Positions 47,981 through 57,498 of a stretch of 64,000 nt of DNA are shown here, piece by piece. Origin of the DNA: Methanosarcina barkeri str. Wiesmoor (GTDB lineage: Archaea > Halobacteriota > Methanosarcinia > Methanosarcinales > Methanosarcinaceae); the NCBI RefSeq assembly GCF_000969985.1, contig NZ_CP009526.1:2852001-2916000 (forward strand), written 5' to 3'. A program made the translations under genes and the position numbers. Positions within the stretch are counted from its first letter, which is position 1, and each line of letters begins with the position of its first letter. A model generated the notes under the pieces. The model searched no databases. It was not told where the DNA came from and was given only the letters and a program-made list of their open reading frames with translations.

Positions 47981-48454
47981 ATGGTAAAAGAAAGAATTCT
48001 GATTGTTGAGGACGAGCAGATTGTTGCAATGGGAATACGGATGATGCTGAAGAATCTGGGATGTACTGTTACGGGTATAGCTTCATCCGGTGAGGAGGCC
48101 ATTAGCAAAGCCGAAAGCACCCGACCTGACCTTGTGCTTATGGATATTATGTTAAAAGGTACCCTGAATGGCATAGAAGCATCAAAGGAGATAATTTCCC
48201 GGTTCGGTATTCCAGTTGTTTACCTTACGGCCTGTTCGGACCGTAAGCTTCTCGAACAGATCTGGAATATGGGGTTTGGATGTATTTTGAAACCTTTCGA
48301 TGAAAAAGATCTGGAAAAAAGTATCAACATCGTTCTTTCAAGGTGCGAGCTAGAGAATGCGGATGTGAAAAAAAACTCGCGAAAGCTTCAAAACGATTCA
48401 GAAAAATTTAATTCTGCTTCAGGTTACTTACCCGGTCTCGAAGGTTCAAAGTAA
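47981..48454 (+). CDS. Single-domain response regulator, paralogue
   Basis: 157 aa with a receiver domain: IVEDEQ, LVLMDIMLKG, VYLTACSD and CILKPFDEKDL, hence all phosphorylation residues are kept. The first 110 residues closely match the upstream regulator (MGI..MLK.LG.TVTG.ASSGE.AISKAEST), so the pair arose by duplication. The polar C-terminal tail of about 35 residues is its own. A spacer of 799 bp with a repeat array separates it from the kinase operon. Confidence 0.9.
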   Translation: MVKERILIVEDEQIVAMGIRMMLKNLGCTVTGIASSGEEAISKAESTRPDLVLMDIMLKGTLNGIEASKEIISRFGIPVVYLTACSDRKLLEQIWNMGFGCILKPFDEKDLEKSINIVLSRCELENADVKKNSRKLQNDSEKFNSASGYLPGLEGSK

Positions 48455-48522
48455 ACTTTCAGGCAATGTGTCAATATTTTTGTAAGGTTATATATTTTGG
48501 TAGATTGGGTAATCTATTTTTA

Positions 48523-48634
48523 CAGATCTAATATTATACAGATCTAATATTATACAGATCTAATATTATACAGATCTAATATTATACAGATCTAATATTA
48601 TACAGATCTAATATTATACAGATCTAATGTTTTT
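48523..48634 (+). repeat. 16-bp tandem repeat, seven copies
   Basis: Contiguous copies of cagatctaatattata, the last one diverged. The rest of the 541-bp spacer (48455-48995) shows no gene. Confidence 0.92.
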
Positions 48635-48995
48635 CATCCTGAAATGAGTTCGCAGATTCAGAAATACTTAAGAGTTCGATATATAATGCAACAACAGGCG
48701 ACGCAAACGGTTAAGAAAAGCTAAACACTGAGTAAATTTCAATTTCATTTTAGTACTTTAGAACGACCATATAAAAGAAAGATATCGAAAGTTTAAGTAA
48801 AATAACGTGTCACCTGCATACTATAATATAACTGCAATAAAAGAAATTAAAAAAGCGAAATAATTTTTGAATAAAACAGTGTCCTACGCATTGAATTCTA
48901 CGCATTGAATTATTAGATAGGAGGGCTTACATTCACAGAAGCCCATTTTTTATCTAATACTTTTCTGCTTGTCAGCTAGGTTTAAACCAGCATCC

Positions 48996-49133
48996 TTACT
49001 CGGCTTTAATGCGTTTAATGGTTGTAGGACGCTCTTTGACCAGGATTCTGTGTCCGCAGTACGGACACCTTATGCCTGTGTACTCGTAATCGATTTCCAC
49101 TTTCTGTTTACATCGAGTGCATTTATAACCCAT
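48996..49133 (-). CDS. rpoP: DNA-directed RNA polymerase subunit P
   Basis: 45-aa zinc-ribbon subunit (Rpb12 homologue): [20 protein letters not shown] followed by [16 protein letters not shown], with both CxxC pairs intact. Too short for usual gene-length cut-offs, but unmistakable by motif and by position 20 bp after rpl37ae, an order widely kept in archaea. It is the last gene of the minus-strand superoperon here. Confidence 0.95.
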   Translation of the reverse strand: MGYKCTRCKQKVEIDYEYTGIRCPYCGHRILVKERPTTIKRIKAE

Positions 49134-49153
49134 ACAACCACAACCTTGAGATA

Positions 49154-49450
<297 letters not shown>

Positions 49451-49472
49451 CTAAAATGAAACGTTTAATTCT

Positions 49473-49550
49473 AAGTGATTGAATTCGAAACCTGCTGGCT
49501 CGCAGGTCGGATCCCTGAGGTCCAGATTACCAGGTTCTATAACCACTTAT
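49473..49550 (-). other. Cloverleaf-like inverted repeat in the rpl37ae leader
   Basis: TAAGTGATT (49473-49481) pairs with AACCACTTA (49542-49550), enclosing a perfect hairpin ACCTGC-tggctc-GCAGGT (49491-49508) and a smaller one GGATC-cctga-GGTCC (49510-49524). It lies between rrp42 and rpl37ae and is transcribed as part of the operon if there is no terminator. It does not meet tRNA rules. Confidence 0.45.
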
Positions 49551-49620
49551 TGCACGTATACTTAAACCGTAATACTGCATTTAATATTTATATTTAATTA
49601 ATCCTGCCTGATCATTCCTT

Positions 49621-50403
49621 TTATACCAGTGCTTCCAGGTAAAGTTTCCTGATCTCAGCTGCCTTTTCACATGCCATATCTATTGCTTCCAGCACCTCAG
49701 CCTCGGTGAACGGAACAGTGCCCATTTTTTGCATGCCTGCGACGGATCCATCCGAACTTGAGACCACAGTTAATTTTGTCTCACAAACCGCTCCCTCATC
49801 CAGTGACGGGTCCACCATCAGCTTTGAGCCGATCTTGGCAAGAGTCACGCCAACAGGCATCTCTTTCATTGCAAGAGGTACGTCCGCACCGATTCCATGC
49901 TGCTCATTCGGGACAATTGTAGTCATAAGTGCCGCAATAGCAGCGAGACTGGATGCATCAATGATATTTCCATCATCATTGAGGACATGGACATCTATAT
50001 AGGCAATCCAGACGGATTCTCCAACGCTTATGCAAAGCTTCTTTATATCAATTGCGCCTGATTCTCTGATTCCCCTGTCTACAACCCTTGCCATTTCGAT
50101 TGCTTCTTCTCTGGGTGGGCCTGGCTCAAATTCCGGGGAAGCAATAGGATTGAGTTCCAGATTAGTAATAATTACGCCTTCGTCCTGAGAATCCGGAAAA
50201 GGAGTTCCTGGCTGAAGCTTAACTCCTACAAGGACCTGGGTGTCTCCCAGCGTTACCTTTGCCGAGCCCTCGGCTTTCGGGATAACATTTGTTTCAAGTT
50301 TGATATCTCTGAAATCTTTAAATCCACGACCATCCTGGCGTTTTCCCTTAATCATAAGGTTATAAATATAGTCCTTCTTAAGCGTAGCAATAACTTCACT
50401 CAT
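49621..50403 (-). CDS. rrp42: Exosome complex subunit Rrp42
   Basis: 260-aa RNase PH-like subunit, catalytically silent but needed to form the hexameric ring with Rrp41. Motifs: RQDGRGFKDFRDIKLETNVI at the N-terminus and GDTQVLVGVKLQPGTPFPDSQDEG. The ATG at 50403 is preferred (GAGGTG 6 bases upstream) over the GTG at 50412; the start overlaps the rrp41 stop by 8 bases. Confidence 0.95.
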   Translation of the reverse strand: MSEVIATLKKDYIYNLMIKGKRQDGRGFKDFRDIKLETNVIPKAEGSAKVTLGDTQVLVGVKLQPGTPFPDSQDEGVIITNLELNPIASPEFEPGPPREEAIEMARVVDRGIRESGAIDIKKLCISVGESVWIAYIDVHVLNDDGNIIDASSLAAIAALMTTIVPNEQHGIGADVPLAMKEMPVGVTLAKIGSKLMVDPSLDEGAVCETKLTVVSSSDGSVAGMQKMGTVPFTEAEVLEAIDMACEKAAEIRKLYLEALV

Positions 50404-51901
50404 CGTTTTCACCTCTGCTTCCTGATTCAGAGGGGTCTTTTACTACCTTCCAGGGTCCTTTGCACTTTTCTTCTTCGGACTCCTCTATGGTTTGTTCGGC
50501 AGGAGCCTCTTTCTTGGACTCAGCTTCGGACTCTATCTCTGGCTCGGATTCAAAAGTTTCTTCTGAAGCAACTTCTTCAATTCCGGCTTCTTCTTCAGGC
50601 TGTACTTCTTCAATTCCGGCTTCTTCTTCAGGTTGCACTTTTTCTTCAAGCTGAGTTTCTTCTTCAACCTCTGCCTTCTCTTCAAGCTGAGTTTCTACTT
50701 CAAGCTGAGTTTCTACTTCAGGCTGAGCTTCTTCATCAGCAGATTCCTCGATCTCGGACTCGACTTCTGCTTCTTCCCCGGAAACGACTTCTTCAGATTC
50801 AGGTTCTTCAAGCTCCTCAGCTTCGGAAACTTCCTCAAAAGAAGCCTCGAAAGAAGATTCAAAGTCAGCTTTGTCTTCAAATGCCTCTTCTTCAGCTTCT
50901 TCTTCGACTTCTGCTTCAACTACTTTTTCTGTAACTTCCCCTTCTACTACTTCAGCCTCGGCATCTTTAATGACTTTTTCTAGCTCCTCACACTCTGGAG
51001 CCTCTTTATTAACAGCACAGGCTTCAACGGTTTCTTCAGAGATACCTTCCTCAGGCTCTTCAGCTTCCTCAATAATCTCTTCTACAACTGCTGCTTCGGG
51101 AGCATATTCTAGAGAAGATTCCGTTTCCACAACCTCAAGCTCAGTCTCTTCAACCTCTTCAGCGGCTTTGGCTTCAGGTTCTTCAACAGGAGTCTCAAAC
51201 TTCGTTCTCAACACTGCCTGCTGAATTTCAAGGATTTCCTTGCAGCCTTTCTTAACAAGCTCGAAGCCTTTTCTAATTTCATCAGTAGTTAGATTTCCAT
51301 CCATCTGGAGCAGGGTAATTTCTCCATCCTGAGTCATTGCAACAGGAAAATCAGCCTCGCCATAATTGTCCTCTTCTTTGTTAAGATCAAGCACTATCTG
51401 CCCGTCAACTTTTCCAAAAGCACAGGAAGTAACCAGGCCTTTCATAGGAATGCCTGCATCTGCAAGCGCTATGCTTGAAGCATTAATTGCTGCTGTCCTT
51501 GTCCCTGCATCAGCCTGAAGTATTTCCACAAAAATATCGATTGCAGTTTTCGGGAAGAGCTCTGCCATAATTACCGGCTCAAAAGCTTCCCTGGAAACTT
51601 TAGAAATTTCAATACTCCGTCTGCTAGGTCCAGGCCTAGCTCGGTCTTCAGTGGAAAAAGAAGCCATATTATATTTATAACGGATAACTGCAGTATCTGC
51701 GCGCTGTGAACGACGGGGGTGAGCTTCCCTAGGACCAAATACGCCTACAAGGACCTTATTCCTTCCCCATTCAAGATAACATGAACCATCGGCTCGTGAA
51801 AGAACGCCGATCTCTATTTTCATGGGCCTGATTTCATCCGCATGCCTCCCGTCAAGGCGCAGCCCATCGTCAGTGATTAATTTTTCAGGTTTATCACTCA
51901 T
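50396..51901 (-). CDS. rrp41: Exosome catalytic subunit Rrp41 with long acidic C-terminal extension
   Basis: 501 aa. The first about 235 residues are the RNase PH core (LRLDGRHADEIRPMKIEIG, YKYNMASFSTEDRARPGPSRR, LQADAGTRTAAINASS, with the phosphate-binding and catalytic region DLNKEEDNYGEADFPVA), which degrades RNA 3' to 5' and adds tails. The remaining about 265 residues are nearly all Glu, Ala, Val and Ser, contain short repeats such as VQPEEEAGIEE, and end in a basic patch (KCKGPWKVVKDP). Family members elsewhere are about 240-250 aa. A large negative disordered tail is inferred. Confidence 0.95.
   Translation of the reverse strand: MSDKPEKLITDDGLRLDGRHADEIRPMKIEIGVLSRADGSCYLEWGRNKVLVGVFGPREAHPRRSQRADTAVIRYKYNMASFSTEDRARPGPSRRSIEISKVSREAFEPVIMAELFPKTAIDIFVEILQADAGTRTAAINASSIALADAGIPMKGLVTSCAFGKVDGQIVLDLNKEEDNYGEADFPVAMTQDGEITLLQMDGNLTTDEIRKGFELVKKGCKEILEIQQAVLRTKFETPVEEPEAKAAEEVEETELEVVETESSLEYAPEAAVVEEIIEEAEEPEEGISEETVEACAVNKEAPECEELEKVIKDAEAEVVEGEVTEKVVEAEVEEEAEEEAFEDKADFESSFEASFEEVSEAEELEEPESEEVVSGEEAEVESEIEESADEEAQPEVETQLEVETQLEEKAEVEEETQLEEKVQPEEEAGIEEVQPEEEAGIEEVASEETFESEPEIESEAESKKEAPAEQTIEESEEEKCKGPWKVVKDPSESGSRGENDE
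50571..50636 (-). repeat. 33-bp in-frame duplication in the Rrp41 tail
   Basis: acttcttcaattccggcttc starts two consecutive 33-bp units (50571 and 50604), each encoding the 11-residue unit QPEEEAGIEEV. Weaker repeats built on ETQLEVE follow. Confidence 0.85.
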
Positions 51902-51974
51902 ACTTTAATCTCCAAAAACTCCTAACAAATACTTTACAGAAGCTTCCCTAAAATCCCTCATGCCTAGCCAGAAC

Positions 51975-52757
51975 TCAGTTATTTGGATCCAGTAACACAT
52001 CGATCTTCCTGTAAATCTCTTCGGAATGATCTTCTTTTGGCAACTTTACCTCTTTCTTACCACTTTTAAAAAACTTGGCGGGCTTTGACTCTTTCTGCTT
52101 GCTCCGCTCATTTTTCAAAAAGTTGTAGATCCTGTCCGTCAATCCGGAACGCTGGGCTTCGGCTTCGATCTTCCGGAGAGCCTTACTTAAAAGCTCCACA
52201 TCATCGTCCTTTCCATCGATCCATATTCTGCCGTTCTGGCCAACGAAAATGCTGCAGTTTGTTTCTTTCTTCAGCATTGAGATCATGGAACCACCGTGTC
52301 CTATCACACGTGGGACTTTCACAGGCTCAACTTCAACGATCTGACCTGTTTTCAATTTATGGAAGCTCGAATCTCTAAGGGCAAGCTCGACTTTCATGGA
52401 ATTATCTACATCTTTTACTCTAAGGATTATAGAGTCGCCTACATTCAGAACTTCATGCATCTCCCGGGATTCTATTCTTCTGGGATACTCGGATACATGG
52501 AACAGGCCGTCATAAGGAGAAGCAATATCCATTATCCAGTTGGATGGAGTAACCACAATAACGATCCCGATCACCACATCATTTGCGGAAGGGATATAAA
52601 CTCCCGCAAGAGGGATCACTCCAACTTTATCTTCTTTGAGATTTTCAATGCCACAAAATAAAGAATAGATCTTGTCGTTCTTGACATAAGTCCCGTATCC
52701 AGCTTTTTTCGAATTCTCGGATATCAGGTCACCAGGGATCACTATTTTTTTATCCAT
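51975..52757 (-). CDS. rrp4: Exosome RNA-binding subunit Rrp4
   Basis: 260 aa: an N-terminal domain (PGDLISENSKKAGYGTYV), an S1 domain (about 65-145, DGLFHVSEYPRR), and a KH domain with the GxxG loop in VIGHGGSMISMLKKET. It forms the cap that feeds RNA into the Rrp41/42 ring. A Lys-rich C-terminal tail follows. It starts 11 bases after the SBDS stop and lies 73 bp before rrp41. Confidence 0.96.
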   Translation of the reverse strand: MDKKIVIPGDLISENSKKAGYGTYVKNDKIYSLFCGIENLKEDKVGVIPLAGVYIPSANDVVIGIVIVVTPSNWIMDIASPYDGLFHVSEYPRRIESREMHEVLNVGDSIILRVKDVDNSMKVELALRDSSFHKLKTGQIVEVEPVKVPRVIGHGGSMISMLKKETNCSIFVGQNGRIWIDGKDDDVELLSKALRKIEAEAQRSGLTDRIYNFLKNERSKQKESKPAKFFKSGKKEVKLPKEDHSEEIYRKIDVLLDPNN

Positions 52758-52768
52758 CCAACATCCTC

Positions 52769-53467
52769 TTATAAAAGTTTAGTTTGAGCCTCTCCCTTCG
52801 TAAGATGATTTATAAGAGCGTAAAGATCAGTCTGGACTCCTGCCGGAATTCTTACCACTGCAATCCAGGAGCCGTCACGCTGCCATTCTTCTTTCGTAAT
52901 GCTTCCTATCTTGGAAATATCTCCGTATGCTTTGGGAGCATATTCGGGAGGGATTTTCACAGCAATATTGACCTCTTCAAAGCGTATAGGTATAAGCGGG
53001 CGAATGGCTTTCATTGTGATATTGACCAGCTGATCCACGCTTTTTAAGGGGTCTATGTGCACCTTTGCCTCTTCCATTGCCTTTTCTATCCTTGCGGGAG
53101 GATGAGGTGCTTTTGTCTGGGGGTTTATTGCATTCCTAGAAATGGTATAAATAACTTTTTTCTTTTTTTCCTCAAGCATGCGCTTTCTCTGTTCAGCAGT
53201 GAGCTGAAGCTCCCCACTTTTCAGGATCACGGCAGCAATCTTGAAGGGATCCGTTGTCTCAAAAGAATTGAGAATATCGGACTCTGCTGCTCGGTCCCCT
53301 CGGTTTGCGTCTTCGAAGATAGTTTCAACCGCCAGAATATCTTCAAGGTTTACGTCTTCTCCTCGCTTATAGGCCAGAGCTCCTTCGGGCTCGACCAAGA
53401 CTTCGAAGTGTTTACTGCCTCTCTTAAGCCGCGCAGTCACTGCCTCGTCCAGGGACACCATTTTCAA
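52769..53467 (-). CDS. Ribosome maturation protein SBDS homologue
   Basis: 232 aa with the three SBDS domains: FYSH-type N-terminus ([20 protein letters not shown]), a central helical part ([37 protein letters not shown]) and a C-terminal ferredoxin-like domain. It acts in late large-subunit maturation and anti-association factor release. Placement between psmA and rrp4 is the classical archaeal order. Confidence 0.96.
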   Translation of the reverse strand: MKMVSLDEAVTARLKRGSKHFEVLVEPEGALAYKRGEDVNLEDILAVETIFEDANRGDRAAESDILNSFETTDPFKIAAVILKSGELQLTAEQRKRMLEEKKKKVIYTISRNAINPQTKAPHPPARIEKAMEEAKVHIDPLKSVDQLVNITMKAIRPLIPIRFEEVNIAVKIPPEYAPKAYGDISKIGSITKEEWQRDGSWIAVVRIPAGVQTDLYALINHLTKGEAQTKLL

Positions 53468-53539
53468 ATACCTTCTCCAAAATATAATTTTGAGAATCCG
53501 AAGATTCTCTGAGTACTCAATCTCAACTATATATAGATT

Positions 53540-54289
53540 TTATTCTTTGTTCTCAGTTTCCTTATGTTTTTCAAGGATCTGCTGAACATAATTCTCAACT
53601 TCTTCAGGAACTAATTTCCTGAATTTCTTGTCCTGAAGTGACACGATACCTACCTCAAGGGTAGACGCATCGAACTTGCCTTCGGCAGCTCTATAGAGTG
53701 CATCCATACCTAGAAGGATAGCCGCATCCATATTCATGTCTTGTCTGTATTCTGCTTCAAAGACCTCAACGACTGCGTTTCTGCCTGCGCCTATAGCTGT
53801 TGCCTTGTATTCCAGAAGAGCACCGCTCGGGTCAGTCTCAAAGAGCCTTGGCAGATTGTCATCCACGCCTGCAATCAGAAGTGCAGTCCCATATGGGCGA
53901 ACTCCACCATACTGGGTGTAAGTTTGCTTGTGGTCGCAGATTTTCTTAGAGATAACCTCCACACCTATGGGTTCATCATAAGAAACTCTGTTGACCTGCG
54001 CTTCTACACGGGCTCTGTCAACAAGGGAACGGGCATCTGCCACAAGCCCTGAAGTCGCAGCCCCTATGTGGTCGTCAATCTGAAATATCTTTTCGATTGA
54101 CTCGGCTTCTACAAGCCTGCTGGTTATTCGCTTGTCAACAAGCAGCACTACCCCATCAGCTGCTTTGATTCCCACGGCTGTTGTTCCCCTCTTGACCGCT
54201 TCGCGGGCATATTCTACCTGAAAAAGTCTTCCATCAGGGCTAAAAACCGTAATTGCCCTATCATAGCCCATCTGTGGTGCCATCTGCAT
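53540..54289 (-). CDS. psmA: Proteasome alpha subunit
   Basis: 249-aa outer-ring subunit of the 20S proteasome. The N-terminal gating segment and alpha signature [22 protein letters not shown] are clear, followed by the [19 protein letters not shown] strand and a C-terminal EENVQQILEK-type helix. It has no catalytic Thr, as expected for alpha. GGAG lies 9 bases upstream. It heads the psmA-SBDS-rrp4-rrp41-rrp42 block after a 1.06-kb gap from rnp2. Confidence 0.97.
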   Translation of the reverse strand: MQMAPQMGYDRAITVFSPDGRLFQVEYAREAVKRGTTAVGIKAADGVVLLVDKRITSRLVEAESIEKIFQIDDHIGAATSGLVADARSLVDRARVEAQVNRVSYDEPIGVEVISKKICDHKQTYTQYGGVRPYGTALLIAGVDDNLPRLFETDPSGALLEYKATAIGAGRNAVVEVFEAEYRQDMNMDAAILLGMDALYRAAEGKFDASTLEVGIVSLQDKKFRKLVPEEVENYVQQILEKHKETENKE

Positions 54290-55351
54290 ATTCCGTATCT
54301 CCCTTAATTTTTATTGTATATTGTTTTCATCTTCCCGGCAAGAAACCGGTCTTTTTTTCCTTAAAGGATCTTTGTCCGCAGGTTCGTAGCTAAATCACCG
54401 CCCTCCCCAAAAAGGCTTTGGTCAGTGATCGTGAACTGCTGCGAGGATATCCCGAAAATTCAGGAGCTTAAAGTCCCCGACCCAGCATTCAGGTAAGGAA
54501 ACCAATTTTTGATTTCCTATAACGTATTTCTTCCTTATTAGAGTTTTTTACCTTTTATTCGGAACTTCCAATCCTGAGATACTTTTTAGGACGAAACCTG
54601 CGAGAAATATCCCGGTTACAGGGAATTCAAAGGCACTTCTACCCTGCAAAACTTCTACCCTGCAAAGTACGTTTTCCAGAACCTGGGTTCGCGCACTTCA
54701 GGAGGTTTTTAATAGTCATTAAGGTCCAGTTTCAATGTTAACTAAGTCCGCTAATAAAGTGTATTTACTCAGTTATAATGCTTATGAGACCCGAAATTTT
54801 CCCGTGCTTAAAGCCGTATTTTGAGCCCTCTATAAAAGGGTTTTTGCTTCCACCGTTTCACTCAATTCAGGTTTCAATCTGCGTTCCGATGAGGCTCGCA
54901 ATCGTTTGAATTTACTCTGGACCAACTATTTTACTGCTAATCAGCTTTGCCAATGAATATTATATCTGTTACATCAATATATTCATTGAATCTGTTATCC
55001 AATGAATATTATATCTGTTACATCAATATACTCATTAAATCTGTTACCCAATGAATATTATCTGTTACATCAATATATTCATTAAATCTGTTACCCAATG
55101 AATATTATCTGTTACATCAATATACTCATTAATATACTCATTCATCATAGTATATATCAGACAGCGTCCTGATAGTTTATTATAATAGTTTCCTTAAAAC
55201 CTCAAAGCTGAGGATTCTCAACCCTGGCGCAAAGCCGTTATCAGAAAAACTGCTTAATTAACTTTCCCGAACCCGGAAAGTTTGAAACTTTTAAATTCCT
55301 GGGCTTTGACATTCACGAATCCTAGATTCAGTTTTTCTGAACCCTTGCAGT
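54290..55351. other. 1.06-kb gap inside the superoperon
   Basis: Separates rnp2 from psmA. The part next to psmA is GC-moderate (54340-54900) without a supported gene; the rest carries the 48-bp array. A psmA promoter is expected here. Confidence 0.55.
54950..55143. repeat. 47-49-bp tandem repeat, four copies
   Basis: Units start ccaatgaatatta at 54950, 54999, 55048 and 55095 and contain ctgttacatcaatata(t/c)tcatt. The two later units lack an AT dinucleotide. Confidence 0.9.
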
Positions 55352-55759
55352 TTAGCTTTCCTGAACCCTGCTCAGGTTATTATTCTTCAGACGTTTTGGA
55401 TTGATCCTGATTTCTGGCTCAAAGGCCGTATTCTGAAGAAATTTTTCGGTTGCTCTTTTAATTGTGCCTGAAGTTCCAAGTATATGCACAGTTGCCCTTT
55501 TTCCGTTGATCCTTGTAAGAGTTGCCATGGATGCTCTCGTTTCTTTTACTTTCGTATGAGCACATTGAATAATACCTTTAGATTCTTCAAAACCGAGCAC
55601 TTTGATATCACATTCACTGGCAGTGACATCTCCAAGCAAGGACGAAGCCGAAAACATGACCTCTTTGACCAGATCACTCCTGCTGACTGGCACCTCGGAG
55701 ATCAGCTCAAAGGCCAGATAGCGCTTTTTTGCACGAAGCGAAGGAAGCAGGCGTTTCAA
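55352..55759 (-). CDS. rnp2: RNase P protein component 2 (Pop5 homologue)
   Basis: 135 aa with the Pop5 pattern LPSLRAKKRYLAFELISE at the N-terminus and a central GIIQCAHTKVKETRASMATL strand-helix. It partners Rpp30 on the catalytic RNA in tRNA 5' processing. Its ATG overlaps the rnp3 stop (ATGA). Confidence 0.93.
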   Translation of the reverse strand: MKRLLPSLRAKKRYLAFELISEVPVSRSDLVKEVMFSASSLLGDVTASECDIKVLGFEESKGIIQCAHTKVKETRASMATLTRINGKRATVHILGTSGTIKRATEKFLQNTAFEPEIRINPKRLKNNNLSRVQES

Positions 55760-56475
55760 GAGTAATCTCCCTCCTCAAGCACCTCAATACCTTCTCTAAC
55801 ATGGCCGGGACCAGGGCGGTTCCTTGAGATTATTCTTTCAGGTACAACAGTAATGGCTTCAAGGGCCTCATCTTCTTCAAGCCCGCAGACTTCAGCCAGA
55901 GCAAGAGTCTCCATGGGAGAGCGAAGATCAAAACAGGACATTGCGCCACTTGAAAGAACAAGGGAAACATCGTACTTTCTGGCAAGGTCAAGGTTTGCTC
56001 TTAGATTAGACAGCAGACGAACGCGCCTTGGACCTCTTGAATGAAGGAGGGGCCTTATTATCAGGCTGATTGCAACATCGTTTTCGGCTGCGGATTTTGC
56101 AAGCACCTGATTTAATCCACTGCTTTTAGCAAAAGCTGGGTGGTTCAGGATATCTACTCTCGGGTTTTCCAGAGCAGCCCTGTTGACGTTTTCTGAACCT
56201 CCGTGAACTATCAGGACATCCACGGACTTCCTGAATTTTCCGATGAGTCCGTGAAGTTTCGAGGGATTTTCCTCCACAAGCTCGATTCCCTTGAAAACCT
56301 CAAATTCGTTAGTAGAGGGCAATACAGGTTGTGATTGAGGAAGTTTATCCGAATGGTTTGTAAGCGCAATTCCGCTGTACCCTAAATGCCGGGCAAGAGC
56401 AGAAAGTTGATCAACCGTATTTTCTCCATCAGGCACTGCATGAACGCAAAAGTCGTAGAATTTAGGTTTACCCAA
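55756..56475 (-). CDS. rnp3: RNase P protein component 3 (Rpp30 homologue)
   Basis: 239 aa from a TTG at 56475 ([20 protein letters not shown]), a TIM-barrel protein with FYDFCVHAVPDG, LGYSGIALTNH and VDILNHPAF. GGAGG lies 6 bases upstream of that TTG, inside the end of the preceding gene; the longer frame to 56553 would read through that gene's coding sequence. It overlaps the preceding stop by 8 bases and rnp2 by 4. Confidence 0.94.
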   Translation of the reverse strand: MGKPKFYDFCVHAVPDGENTVDQLSALARHLGYSGIALTNHSDKLPQSQPVLPSTNEFEVFKGIELVEENPSKLHGLIGKFRKSVDVLIVHGGSENVNRAALENPRVDILNHPAFAKSSGLNQVLAKSAAENDVAISLIIRPLLHSRGPRRVRLLSNLRANLDLARKYDVSLVLSSGAMSCFDLRSPMETLALAEVCGLEEDEALEAITVVPERIISRNRPGPGHVREGIEVLEEGDYS

Positions 56476-56911
56476 ACAATTCCTCCACAATAGCTCCAGC
56501 TTTTTCCCTATTTTTCGGATAAGTCTCGATCTTGACTTTTGCAATAATCGCATCCGAGGAATCAGTCAGCCTCACCTGCTGCAGGTATGCAGCCTGCTTG
56601 TCAAAGCGGAGATGAAAGACCTGATCATCGTCCAGCCTCTCGGGCATTTCTTCCCTAAGCTTTGCTACGTCTTCTTCGGAAAATCCCTCCCGAATAAAGC
56701 GTGCAAAATTCAGACAGTCTGCCTTTCTTTTAAGCTGTACGCTCAGAATAGTAATGGGATTTCCATGGTGCCCTTCAGCCTGGAGTTCTTCAATCAGTTT
56801 GCCATCTTCCCGAACGCCGGCACCGGATAAAAAAAAGTCCAGAGCCTCACGGACTCTGGTTACGTCTTCGGTTGCGTGGGCGATCACACGCAGTATTATG
56901 TGATGAATCAC
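56468..56911 (-). CDS. RNA-binding protein of the DUF54 (PF01877) family
   Basis: 147 aa; [23 protein letters not shown] and [17 protein letters not shown] are family blocks. A widely conserved archaeal protein next to L15e and RNase P genes, probably RNA-binding. It starts with GTG overlapping the rpl15e stop (GTGA), so translation is coupled. Confidence 0.92.
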   Translation of the reverse strand: MIHHIILRVIAHATEDVTRVREALDFFLSGAGVREDGKLIEELQAEGHHGNPITILSVQLKRKADCLNFARFIREGFSEEDVAKLREEMPERLDDDQVFHLRFDKQAAYLQQVRLTDSSDAIIAKVKIETYPKNREKAGAIVEELFG

Positions 56912-57498
56912 TTGCCTCGACTCTTGTTTGCACGGATACTCGGCCTGGTCTTTTCAGTACCTTTTCCGCGTGCAGACATGCCTCTGCCCTTCTGGCCGGC
57001 ACTGGTCTTGCCCCTTGCGGCTCTGTCCCTAACGGACGGGTCGCATACCCATTTAAGGTTTTTATCGCTCTTAATTACAGGGTGGAAGGGGTCTACAAGA
57101 ATAACTTCAAACCACTTGTTCTTTCCGTCCTCCCCTACCCAGTAGGAGTTCAGGACTTCAAGGTTCGGGTACTTGCGGTCCGCACGAGCTTCGGCAATTC
57201 TCTGAATTCTCATGCCACCTGTGATCTTACTCGTCCCCATTTTTTGGGTTCTTCTTCCACGATTGGGCCTTGTTTTACCAAGTCCTCCGCGGCGTACTTT
57301 TACCCTGGCGACGACAATGCCCTGCTTGGCTTTGTATCCAAGAGATCGTGCTTTGTCGATTCTTGTGGGTCTTTCAATTCTGGTCACGGATCCCTGCTTT
57401 CTCCAGACCTGCATGCGCTCCCAGCGGAGTTCGTTCACGTAAGTCTCATCAGGGTTTTTCCATGCATCACGTACGTATGTATAATAAGATTTTACCAA
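56908..57498 (-). CDS. rpl15e: Ribosomal protein L15e
   Basis: 196 aa and very basic: [37 protein letters not shown] and a C-terminal [18 protein letters not shown]. The TTG at 57498 is chosen: it gives the usual family start (MVKS) and GGTG stands 6 bases upstream; GTG at 57507 and TTG at 57510 are also open. It is the first gene of the minus-strand block. Confidence 0.96.
   Translation of the reverse strand: MVKSYYTYVRDAWKNPDETYVNELRWERMQVWRKQGSVTRIERPTRIDKARSLGYKAKQGIVVARVKVRRGGLGKTRPNRGRRTQKMGTSKITGGMRIQRIAEARADRKYPNLEVLNSYWVGEDGKNKWFEVILVDPFHPVIKSDKNLKWVCDPSVRDRAARGKTSAGQKGRGMSARGKGTEKTRPSIRANKSRGK

Noticed and set aside
49473-49550. Possible tRNA between rrp42 and rpl37ae
   Set aside because: It has a cloverleaf-like fold and TTCGAAT, but the T-arm does not pair, the anticodon loop is too short and conserved D-loop spacing is missing.
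50633-50983. Plus-strand frame opposite the Rrp41 tail
   Set aside because: Its Phe/Leu/Ser composition is the mirror of a Glu-rich repeat region; it has no start signal and no family features.
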